32,538 nucleotides of DNA, from contig VGDT01000032.1 in the NCBI GenBank assembly GCA_016869595.1, forward strand, positions 1-32,538, in the 5' to 3' direction. This document shows positions 8,958 to 15,555 of the stretch, piece after piece. Origin of the DNA: Alphaproteobacteria bacterium. GTDB lineage: Bacteria; Pseudomonadota; Alphaproteobacteria; Rhizobiales; Beijerinckiaceae. The notes beneath the pieces are model-generated. The model was given only the letters and a program-made list of their open reading frames with translations, ran no database searches and had not been told where the DNA came from. The position numbers were made by a program, and so were the translations under genes. Position 1 is the first letter of the stretch. Each line of letters starts with the position of its first letter.

Positions 8958-9542
8958 TCAGATTTCTTCGCTCTTGTCCCGGATTTCCAATTTGAATTGG
9001 AAGCCCTCGAAGCCCGCGACCATTCGGCCGAACTCGTCCCACGAAATCTCTTGGCCGTCGATAACGAGGAGGGGCGCGCTCCCGCCCTGTTCCGCGTCCC
9101 AATCGATCAGACCGCGAACGACCTTGGGCCCTGCGATTTGCAAACCGTGCTCGCCGTCGTCGATGTGCTTTATGGCGAGAGCGCGCCGCATTTTTTCGAT
9201 CAATCGGCCAAGCAGCGCCAGAAGGTCCTCCTCCGGTTCGGCAACGACCTGGAATTGGTAGCCTCCCGGATTTCCGTCGCGAAGTTCGAAGGCGTCCAAG
9301 GCGACACCTGTTCCAAACAAGAAGACCCCGAAATGAAATTTGTGAACCTTGCCCGCGTGGTCGGTCAGCAGCACCGGTTCGAAATCGACATGCTGGAAGT
9401 CATCGAGACCCGCCGCCGTCGCCGCCTCGGTATTGAAACAGCGGCGGCAGAGCTGTTTGTATCCTTGTTCGATCCCGCCATAATTGACGATTTCGAAGCT
9501 CGGCGTCCGACGGCCGCACCCCTCGCACTTTACTTTGCGCAT
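8958..9542 (-). CDS. DUF7713-like zinc-finger hypothetical protein
   Basis: The 194-residue product starts with a short treble-clef-like zinc site, CEGCGRRTP...CRRCF, within the first ~35 residues. A mixed alpha/beta domain follows (FEPVLLTDHAGKVHKFHF, then GYQFQVVAEPEEDLLALLGR). I recognise it as resembling the plasmid-borne family listed as DUF7713; that assignment is from memory and unverified. The ATG at 9542 is chosen because the conserved Cys motif begins immediately. The longer frame to 10031 is arginine-rich and lacks protein character. It precedes recD2 on the same strand by about 100 bases and may be co-transcribed with it. The function is unknown. Confidence 0.75.
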   Translation of the reverse strand: MRKVKCEGCGRRTPSFEIVNYGGIEQGYKQLCRRCFNTEAATAAGLDDFQHVDFEPVLLTDHAGKVHKFHFGVFLFGTGVALDAFELRDGNPGGYQFQVVAEPEEDLLALLGRLIEKMRRALAIKHIDDGEHGLQIAGPKVVRGLIDWDAEQGGSAPLLVIDGQEISWDEFGRMVAGFEGFQFKLEIRDKSEEI

Positions 9543-9782
9543 GGTCTCGTCCCACCCGCCGCCGGTAATTTCAGCGTCTCTCGAACACGGATCATAGAAC
9601 GCTGGTTTGAGCCAACCAATCCCGGCAGACGCCGGTCTGGAGGGATTCGCACGGGGAGAGGGGTGATTTCTCGCCGACGCGCTTCGATCCTTGTGGACCA
9701 CGGCCGGGAAGAACGCTCGAAGCGCTGCATTCGATGAGATACATGTTAGTTTCGAGCGTTCTCTAAAATTCCGAGGACCGCC

Positions 9783-9926
9783 ATGACCACTGGAAAGAAA
9801 GTCGCCTCCGACGCGGCAAAGACGCTGCGCGATCCCAAAGCCACCAAGAAAGAAAAGGAGCTTGCCGCCTCGGATTTGGCTCAAGCCAAGCACAAGGCGA
9901 AGAGCCAGGGCAAAGGCAACAAATAA
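9783..9926 (+). CDS. 47-residue lysine/alanine-rich small protein
   Basis: A short reading frame with ATG at 9783, preceded by GAGGA, encodes 47 residues. It starts MTTGKKVASDAAKTLRD and ends KAKSQGKGNK. It is strongly basic and probably helical. Similar short proteins occur in other alphaproteobacteria, but I know no function for them. A GC-rich hairpin with a T-rich tail follows the stop, supporting an independent transcription unit. The protein may bind nucleic acid, judging only from its charge. Confidence 0.65.
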   Translation: MTTGKKVASDAAKTLRDPKATKKEKELAASDLAQAKHKAKSQGKGNK

Positions 9927-9969
9927 TCGTTCGAAGCTGATTGCTCGTTTGGCCTGCCCGCTTGCGCGG

Positions 9970-10012
9970 CGGCGGGAGGTGTTTTTGTTGGTTTGCGCGA
10001 AGCCTCCCGCCG
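9970..10012 (+). terminator. Intrinsic terminator-like hairpin after the 47-aa gene
   Basis: A perfect 10-bp stem (CGGCGGGAGG at 9970-9979 pairs with CCTCCCGCCG at 10003-10012) encloses a 23-base loop. It is followed by GCGTGTTGTTTTCC. It lies 44 bases after the small gene's stop and ahead of the convergent gene ending at 10089. Confidence 0.55.
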
Positions 10013-10088
10013 GCGTGTTGTTTTCCGCCAAGACGAATGTGCTCGCTCATGAAGGCGGACGGACGATCGCGATCGGCGGCCCTCGCCT

Positions 10089-10481
10089 TCACCCAAAGCC
10101 GTCACGACGGGACATACGCCAGTGATAAATGTTCCGACGCGGCGTTATGGCGACGAAGTCGCGCAGATGATTGCGCACATGCTGCTGCACCGCGCTATCG
10201 ACGCAAAGACGCGCGGCGATCTCGGAATAGACCTTGTCCCATGGGCGGCCGACTTGTTTCTCGAGATACCGGCACAGCGGCGCAAGATTCTCGTTGAGCC
10301 GCTTGCGCTCGCCCCGCAACGCCCGTCCGCGGCGCATGCCCTCGTGCGCTGGCATATCCTCCAGTTTCTGAGGGCGACCCTTGTGATTGCTTCGAGGATT
10401 GATGCGCGGACGTTCGACGATCACACGCGCCATATCTTCACGCATGGCGCGCCTCCATCGATCGCGGATGGCAAACGCCAA
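10089..10481 (-). CDS. Conserved hypothetical protein of alphaproteobacteria
   Basis: The product has 130 residues and no signal peptide or membrane segment. Recognisable family stretches are MREDMARVIVERPR near residue 13, LNENLAPLCRYLEKQVGRPW in the middle, and KVYSEIAARL followed by VQQHVRNHLRDFV near the end. I have seen this family in many Rhizobiales genomes without an assigned function; its basic, tryptophan-containing core could bind nucleic acid. The ATG at 10481 could be replaced by the one 12 codons later, where the conserved block begins. It is convergent with the 47-residue gene and divergent from the unknown paralog at 10856. Confidence 0.75.
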   Translation of the reverse strand: MAFAIRDRWRRAMREDMARVIVERPRINPRSNHKGRPQKLEDMPAHEGMRRGRALRGERKRLNENLAPLCRYLEKQVGRPWDKVYSEIAARLCVDSAVQQHVRNHLRDFVAITPRRNIYHWRMSRRDGFG

Positions 10482-10855
10482 ACGCCCGCGCGATCGTGAA
10501 GATCAGCGGGATAGAATCGCCAGTGATAAGGGTGGGCAGTTCATTCGTTAGGGCGCGTCCTTTTGCGCCGCCGGGGTCAAAAAGTCAAGAATTCAATCGA
10601 CAGGTTTCAATCACAGCTTCGCCAATCGCAGGCGCGCGGGCATATTCGCGTTGCTGGAGGAGGCGTCGACGGGCCCCTCGCGGCACGGCCTTCCTCCATG
10701 CGGGAGGCGACGGCGCCGCCGATCCCTTGGCGCGTGGAGCCGTGACTCTCGGCCGAGCGGTCGTTCACAGGCGCCCTGTCCAAAGTGACAGGGTTACTAC
10801 CGCGGCCGCTTCTGCTTCTGTCCGCCGTGCGCAGATTCGCGGCGGGAGAGAGAAA
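10482..10855. other. Divergent intergenic region with a lux-box-like site
   Basis: About 370 bases without a supported gene separate the conserved hypothetical from the first unknown paralog. The main content is the dyad at 10774-10793, annotated separately. A 12-base word, CGCCAGTGATAA, occurs at 10518-10529 and again at 10117-10128, flanking the hypothetical gene. Its meaning is unclear and it could be chance. Confidence 0.45.
10774..10793 (+). promoter_or_regulatory. lux/tra-box-like dyad upstream of unknown paralog 1
   Basis: CCCTGTCCAAAGTGACAGGG has perfect 7-bp arms around six bases. Its 18-bp core is CCTGT-N8-ACAGG, the same geometry as the site before the virB operon and as the Vibrio lux box (ACCTGT...ACAGGT). 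It ends 62 bases before the GTG at 10856, about the same offset as the virB-side site has from its first ORF. This makes a TraR-type activator site plausible. Confidence 0.45.
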
Positions 10856-11278
10856 GTGAACGTCGGCATTCAAAAAAGTCGAAATAGCGATGGGCGACAT
10901 TGGAACATCGAGAAGGCAGACCTCGAAAAAAGAACCATCGAGGCTCTGCAGCGTTATCGCGACGCGTTCGCAAGAGCCACGGAACTGGAGCGGCAGGAGA
11001 TCGCCGCACGTCGGGAGGTATCCAAGAGGCTGAAAGCTCCGATCCCTCGGGTGTCGCCCGCGAGATCGCAACTCATCCAAGCGGGCCAAGCGGCCATTTT
11101 TCGACTGAACCATATCAGGTTGGCCTTGAACGACGGCGCCGCGACGTTGGACTCGGCTTACGAGACCCTCGCCGTCTTGCTTGATGAACTGGGCTACGTC
11201 CCCGTTCAGGCGACGGACGACCAGCAGCGTCGCGACGCCGGAAGCGAATGCGCAATTGACGAAACTGTTCGCCTTTGA
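10856..11278 (+). CDS. Unknown protein, paralog 1 of a local pair
   Basis: The 140-residue product has no recognised domain. It is mostly helical and charged. It shares a clear pattern with the protein at 12705-13076: KAD-EKR--EAL-RYR-A-AR near the N-terminus, GQ-AI-RL---R-A in the middle and LGY-P near the end. The GTG at 10856 is chosen because GGGAGAGAG lies directly upstream and the paralog begins at a similar point. The frame is open back to 10496 but loses protein character. A lux-box-like dyad lies 62 bases before the start. No signal peptide or membrane segment is seen. The function is unknown. Confidence 0.6.
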   Translation: MNVGIQKSRNSDGRHWNIEKADLEKRTIEALQRYRDAFARATELERQEIAARREVSKRLKAPIPRVSPARSQLIQAGQAAIFRLNHIRLALNDGAATLDSAYETLAVLLDELGYVPVQATDDQQRRDAGSECAIDETVRL

Positions 11279-11317
11279 AAGGGACTGAACAAGCACAAAA
11301 TTCAAAAAGGCGAAGCC

Positions 11318-12525
11318 ATGGCCGCCGCTTCCCGCTACCGGTCGCAATCCGGCCCGGCCCTGCTTTCGGCCGGATTTCGGCCGTTCTTCCTCCTCGCGGC
11401 GTCATGGGCGGCTCTGATGGTTCCGATCTGAGTCGCTGTCTTCGCCGGGGTCGGACAGGCGCCGACGGCCTTTTCGCCGTTCGTCTGGCACGCGCATGAA
11501 ATGATCTTCGGCTTCGGCGCGGCGGCCGTCGCCGGATTTCTTCTGACCGCGGTTCCAAATTGGACCGGCCGGCCCCCCATCCACGGTCTGCCGCTCGCGT
11601 CGCTCGCGCTGCTGTGGCTCGCCGGGCGGATCGCCATCTCCTTTTCCACCTGGATCGGGGCGATCGGCGCTTCCGTGCTCGATCTCGCCTTCCCGGCCGT
11701 TTTCCTTTTTGTCGTCATGCGGGAAATCGTCGCCGGCGGGAACTGGCGAAATCTGCCGATTGCCGGTGTTCCCCTGCTGTTCTTGGTCGGCAATCTCCTC
11801 ACCCATTTCGAATCGATTGCGATCACCGAGACGGCGCGATCGGCGCGAGACTGGGCGTCGCGACGCTCTTGCTGCTCGTCGCGCTGATCGGCGGCCGCAT
11901 CACGCCGAGCTTCACGCGCAACTGGCTCGCCAAACAGCGCCCTGATGGCGCCATGCCGGCGTCGTTCGATTTTCTCGACCGCGCCGCGCTCGCCGCGACG
12001 GCGCTCGCCTGCGCGATCTGGGTCGCGGCGCCGGAGGGGATGCTCGCGCCCTGGTTGGAACTCGTCGCGGGCGTGACCCTCGGGCTTCGACTCGCGCGCT
12101 GGCGCGACCAAGCGACGTTGCGCGAACCTCTTCTCTGGGTGTTGCATCTCGGCTACGGCTGGCTCTCGTTCGGATTCTTGCTGCTCGCGCTCAGCGGCCT
12201 CAATCCGGCGCTGCCGCAATCGGCGGCCCTGCACGCCCTCACGGTGGGCGCGATCGGCACGATGACGCTCGCGGTCATGACGCGCGCCTCGCTTGGTCAT
12301 ACGGGCTGCCCGCTCACGGCCGGGCCCGGCACGACGACGATCTACGCGCTCGTGACGCTGGCAACCGTCTTGCGCCTCGCCGCGTCAATTGACGGTTCAG
12401 GATATATCGTGTTCTTGTCTCTCGCTGCGGCCGCCGGGAGCGGCGCCTTCGGCCTCTTCGCGTTGCTCTATGCGAAGCCGTTCATGGCTCCTCGCGTCAA
12501 GGACGAGACCGCGCGCCCGATTTGA
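11318..12525 (+). pseudogene. nnrS: nnrS-family membrane protein, nonsense codon and frameshift
   Basis: Joined frames give an NnrS protein. These are haem/copper-containing multi-spanning membrane proteins linked to nitric oxide tolerance and denitrification. Seen: an N-terminal PALLSAGFRPFFLLAASW, then the family His motif FVWHAHEMIFGFG, then several hydrophobic helices. The C-terminal part has ALHALTVGAIGTMTLAVMTR. Codon 38 is TGA (11429-11431) within MVPI*VAVFAG, where relatives have a tryptophan (TGG). A second lesion near 11835-11845 moves the frame: THFESIAITETA in one frame continues as IGARLGVATLLLL in another. The start ATG is at 11318. Two independent disruptions argue for a true pseudogene. 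It is sandwiched between the two paralogous unknown genes. Confidence 0.85.
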
Positions 12526-12704
12526 GTTGGGCGGCTCACGTCTCGATTCTCTCGCTATTGTTTTAGCGGTCTCAGCGATCAGAAATCCGCGGACCGAAGC
12601 CATCGGCCTGTCGGCTTTGAACCCGCGGGGACAGCGTTAAAAATCCTTTTACGGGTTCGAGGCGTAAATGGCGCGCTCTTCAGCCTGGTCGGAGAAACGA
12701 GCGC

Positions 12705-13076
12705 ATGAGCGAGAAGGCCGATGTCGAAAAGAGAGCCGTCGAAGCCTTGCTGCGTTATCGCGAAGCGCTCGCCAGGGTCGAAGCGCTGGAACAGGAAGAG
12801 GTAGCGGCGTATCGGGCGCTTGTCGAATGGCGCGGTCGCGTCGAAAACTCGATCTTCGACGGCGGCGCTTCGGCCGCCAGATCGAACCTCGTCGAAATTG
12901 GCCAAGACGCCATTTCTCGGCTGCATGACGTGAGATTCGCAATGAGCGAGGCGACGGCGGAGCTGAAATCGGCCTTTACGACCCTTGTCGCCTTCGATGA
13001 TGCCTTGGGCTACCTTCCCATTCCGGAGGCGACTGAATCGAACGTGAAAGGCGCCGGCGACAGCCCGGAAGAATGA
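12705..13076 (+). CDS. Unknown protein, paralog 2 of a local pair
   Basis: The 123-residue product aligns by eye with the protein at 10856-11278 over nearly its whole length. Shared points are EKADVEKRAVEALLRYREAL at the start, VEIGQDAISRLHDVRFAMSE in the middle and DDALGYLPIP at the end. It lacks the first ~17 residues of paralog 1. The sequence is helical and charged, with no signal or membrane segment. The ATG at 12705 follows GGAGAA by about ten bases. No lux-box-like dyad was found upstream, unlike paralog 1. It is convergent with traR. The function is unknown. Confidence 0.65.
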   Translation: MSEKADVEKRAVEALLRYREALARVEALEQEEVAAYRALVEWRGRVENSIFDGGASAARSNLVEIGQDAISRLHDVRFAMSEATAELKSAFTTLVAFDDALGYLPIPEATESNVKGAGDSPEE

Positions 13077-13122
13077 AAGCTTACGGAAGGCGTCTTCAAA
13101 AACAGCCGCCTCTCGCCCTCTT

Positions 13123-13135
13123 CCGCTTTGAGCGG
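13123..13135. terminator. Weak hairpin between paralog 2 and traR
   Basis: CCGCT-TTG-AGCGG forms a 5-bp stem with a 3-base loop between the convergent stops at 13076 and 13201. No T-run follows on either strand, so termination is only a suggestion from position. Confidence 0.25.
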
Positions 13136-13200
13136 CCCGCTGGAATCGACATCGCGTCCCGGCCCCGCCGCGACCCTCGACCCGTTCGCTCCGCTTGCCG

Positions 13201-13926
13201 TTACGGAATCAGGCCTCGCCTTACCGCCAGCGCCACCGTGTGCGTGACGTTCTCGGCTTCGAGTTTGGCGCGCGCATTGTCGAGATGAAAAGCGACGGTG
13301 CGCGGTGTGATGTTGAGAATTTGGCCGGTCTTCTCGATTGTGCGGCCGCGCGACATCCAGGTGAGGCACTGCGCCTGACGCTGGCTGAGCGGGACCGACG
13401 GATCGAGGACGACAGGCGGTCTGAAGGCCGCTTCGACATGGGCGTGGAAATAGGTCCCCATGAGTCGCAAAAGGACCTTCGCCTCCTCGACCCCTTCATA
13501 AAGGTCCGGGCCATGTTTATCGGCCGCGAAAGTGAAGGAGGCGAAGCGGTCGAAGCCGGCCGGGATAGGGATGGTGACGCCTTTGTCGATCCCAAACTCC
13601 GCCGCTTCTCCGAAGAAGCGCTTCTGAATATCGTCTGGCCCCGTCGACGCCTGCGCTCCGCTCCAATGGAAAAGATCGCGATCGCGCCGCGCTCGAATGA
13701 TGACCGGATCGATTTGATCATAGCCTTTCTTGCGATAGCGTGTGGTCCATTCTTTCGGATACGTCGAGATCAACCTGTGGTCGTCGCCCGTGAAGGCGAG
13801 ATAGGCGAACCAACGAAATCCCAATTTCTGAGTGGCCCGCTCGGCGACCGTGCGGAAAGCCAATGTGTCCGACGCCGTGCGCACGCCGTCGATGAATTCC
13901 TGATACGCAATTTCCAGTTGCCGCAT
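13201..13926 (-). CDS. traR: TraR-like LuxR-family quorum-sensing transcription factor
   Basis: The 241-residue product has an N-terminal autoinducer-binding domain (about 15-165). The ligand-pocket pattern of TraR/LuxR is visible: YPKEWTTRYRKKGYDQIDPV followed by FHW, giving the conserved W, Y, D, P and W. The C-terminal HTH (about 178-238) has LSQRQAQCL and TGQILNITPRTVAFHLDNAR. Family members bind an acyl-homoserine lactone, dimerise and activate promoters with 18-20 bp dyads. No luxI/traI synthase or traM antiactivator is in the window. The gene is divergent from the virB operon, and a lux-box-like dyad lies between them. It probably controls conjugation and possibly itself. The start ATG at 13926 follows AAAGGATTT. 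Confidence 0.9.
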   Translation of the reverse strand: MRQLEIAYQEFIDGVRTASDTLAFRTVAERATQKLGFRWFAYLAFTGDDHRLISTYPKEWTTRYRKKGYDQIDPVIIRARRDRDLFHWSGAQASTGPDDIQKRFFGEAAEFGIDKGVTIPIPAGFDRFASFTFAADKHGPDLYEGVEEAKVLLRLMGTYFHAHVEAAFRPPVVLDPSVPLSQRQAQCLTWMSRGRTIEKTGQILNITPRTVAFHLDNARAKLEAENVTHTVALAVRRGLIP

Positions 13927-14088
13927 TTTTGAAATCCTTTCGCCAAAAACCTTTCGCTTTTCTCGGCGCGCCCTGCTCCTGCTCCGCGCAACAGCCCGAA
14001 TTCATTACGCAATGAATGCCGCCGCCAATTTGCGAGTGGTGTTTGTGATCATGATGCGGCGATTTTGTGAACGCGTCCGTAAAACTAC

Positions 14089-14108
14089 CCCTGTAAAATT
14101 TCACAGGT
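14089..14108 (+). promoter_or_regulatory. lux/tra-box-like dyad between traR and the virB operon
   Basis: CCCTGTAAAATTTCACAGGT has an 18-bp core CCTGT-N8-ACAGG with only one mismatched pair. It closely resembles the Vibrio lux box in its outer arms and in length. It lies 67 bases before the first small ORF of the transfer operon and about 160 bases from the traR start. One site could serve both directions. TraR binding is inferred. Confidence 0.6.
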
Positions 14109-14174
14109 TCATCGGCGGCGCGTTTTTGCTTGGTTGCGCTTCGAATCGATTCGCGATTCGGAGAGGTCGAATTC

Positions 14175-14309
14175 ATGCAGGTTATCTCACCCCGCCGCCG
14201 CCATTTCGGCGCTGGCGCCATGACAATCGCCTTCGCGGCGGCCCACGCCGCAGCCGAACTCGACGGTCGGGCCGGCGCCGAGGCGCCCGCGCCGCGCCTC
14301 GTCGGCTGA
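14175..14309 (+). CDS. Small ORF at the head of the transfer operon
   Basis: The frame encodes 44 residues beginning MQVISPRRRHFGAGAMTIAF and ending APRLVG. GGAGAGG stands 8-9 bases before the ATG, a good ribosome site. The short alanine-rich middle is mildly hydrophobic. The stop is 18 bases before the virB1-like start. I recognise no family. It may be a real small protein or a leader peptide linked to operon control. Confidence 0.4.
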   Translation: MQVISPRRRHFGAGAMTIAFAAAHAAAELDGRAGAEAPAPRLVG

Positions 14310-14327
14310 CGCCGCGGAGGCCAAAGA

Positions 14328-14867
14328 ATGGATCTTTCAGCTTTCATGGCGCTCGCCGAGCGCTGCGCGCCCGGCGCCGATGCGCGGCCACTGATCGAGA
14401 TCGTGCGCATGGCGAGCGGTTTCGAGGCTCTTTCGCTCACGATCGACGGCCGCAGGCCGATCAAGATATTGGCGACCTCGAAGCCGGAAGCGATCGAGCT
14501 GGCGATGCAGGCGAAAATCGCCAAACAAGACGCGCGGCTCGGTCTTGCGGGTCTGACCTTCAAAGACCTCGACGAGGCGGGAATCGGCGTCGCGGACGCC
14601 TTCGAACCTTGTCCGGCGCTACGCGCCGCAGCGCGGATTCTCAAAGAGGATCCCAGGCGTTTCGCAATATCGAGAATAGCGCGCGTTCAGAACGAGGCGC
14701 TAGCGAAGCGCCCGGCCGATGGGCCAGATCAGCGCGACGAACGCTCTCATCGCGAAGAGGGCGCGGTCGCGGAGCCAGAAACGGCGTCCCAAAAACCATG
14801 GGACGTATTCGGCAATGCGTCCGGAAAATCGCTCCTCGTCTATGAGGCGTCCACCTCCCGACGGTAA
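14328..14867 (+). CDS. virB1: VirB1-like (degenerate lytic transglycosylase fold) protein
   Basis: The 179-residue product has the family start DLSAFMALAERCAPGA and the later VADAFEPCPALRAAARIL. It ends with the virB1-like tail KPWDVFGN...LLVYEAS. VirB1 proteins cleave peptidoglycan for channel assembly. The catalytic glutamate of the usual VESGF motif is replaced: here the codons give MASGF (Ala29, GCG at 14412-14414). The downstream GLMQIN signature also reads LGLAGLTF. Enzyme activity is therefore unlikely. The start ATG follows GGAGG. The position, directly ahead of virB2, fits the role. It may be a structural relic, with another transglycosylase supplied elsewhere. Confidence 0.75.
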   Translation: MDLSAFMALAERCAPGADARPLIEIVRMASGFEALSLTIDGRRPIKILATSKPEAIELAMQAKIAKQDARLGLAGLTFKDLDEAGIGVADAFEPCPALRAAARILKEDPRRFAISRIARVQNEALAKRPADGPDQRDERSHREEGAVAEPETASQKPWDVFGNASGKSLLVYEASTSRR

Positions 14868-14915
14868 AGCGCCCCGCGAACCATATCTCGTCATCTCAAA
14901 CGGAGTCTGAAATCC

Positions 14916-15212
14916 ATGATGCGTCCCTTCGCTCGTCGTCTCTCCTTCCTCCTCCTCGCCGGCGCCCTTGTCACGCTCGCCCTCGACGAGCCCGCGCTAG
15001 CGCAAAGCGCCAATGTCGAAAGGGTTCTCCAGAACTTCGTCGATGCGCTCACCGGCAATGTGGCAAAGCTGCTCGCGACGCTCGCGATCATCATCACCGG
15101 CATGACTTGGATGTTCGGTTATCTCGACTTGAGGCGCGCCGGCTACGTCATTCTCGGCGTCGCCATCCTGTTCGGCGCCGCGGAAATCGTCACGACGCTG
15201 ACCGGCAAATGA
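14916..15212 (+). CDS. virB2: VirB2-like major pilin (TrbC/VirB2)
   Basis: The 98-residue product has a signal sequence (MMRPFARRLSFLLLAGALV, cleavage probably after PALA-Q). Two hydrophobic helices follow around residues 43-64 and 72-94, the hallmark of TrbC/VirB2 pilins. The mature pilin forms the conjugative pilus and channel. Length is normal for the family. It sits between the virB1-like gene and virB3, seven bases before the latter. The start is at the first of two ATGs. Confidence 0.9.
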   Translation: MMRPFARRLSFLLLAGALVTLALDEPALAQSANVERVLQNFVDALTGNVAKLLATLAIIITGMTWMFGYLDLRRAGYVILGVAILFGAAEIVTTLTGK

Positions 15213-15219
15213 GCGCGCT

Positions 15220-15555
15220 ATGAGCAGCGAACACTTCGTCGAGGACACTCTTTTTCTGGCCTGCACGCGCCCTGCGATGATTCTCGGCGTGACGATGGAG
15301 GCCATGGGCCTCAACGTCATCTTCTCGTCGATCCTGTTCGTGCTGGCGGGCAGCCTCCTCTATGGCCTCGTCGCTCTGCCGATCCATTTCGCCTGTCGGC
15401 TCATTTGCCGGCGCGACGCCAACCAGTTCCGAATTATTTTCGCCTGGTTCGAAACGCGGGGCCGCCATCGCAACGCGAGCCTTTGGGGCGGCTCCTCCTG
15501 CACGCCGTTGCGCCTCGCGCGCCGCTTCAGCGCCGAGGAGGTCGCCCATGGCTAG
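15220..15555 (+). CDS. virB3: VirB3 inner-membrane T4SS component
   Basis: The 111-residue product opens with the VirB3 pattern (DTLFLACTRPAMILGVTMEA). A strongly hydrophobic region follows at about residues 28-60, then a short cytoplasmic tail. VirB3 is an inner-membrane partner of the VirB4 ATPase and is needed for pilus assembly. The gene overlaps virB4 by eight bases (ATGGCTAG), indicating translational coupling. Length and position are typical. Confidence 0.9.
   Translation: MSSEHFVEDTLFLACTRPAMILGVTMEAMGLNVIFSSILFVLAGSLLYGLVALPIHFACRLICRRDANQFRIIFAWFETRGRHRNASLWGGSSCTPLRLARRFSAEEVAHG

Noticed and set aside
10117-10529. 12-base direct repeat CGCCAGTGATAA flanking the hypothetical gene
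   Set aside because: One copy is inside coding sequence, there are no inverted ends or recombinase, and a 12-base match can occur by chance in 32 kb of related composition.
11335-12300. Long minus-strand frame opposite nnrS
   Set aside because: Arginine/glutamate-rich shadow of a GC-rich coding sequence. The plus strand carries recognisable NnrS motifs.
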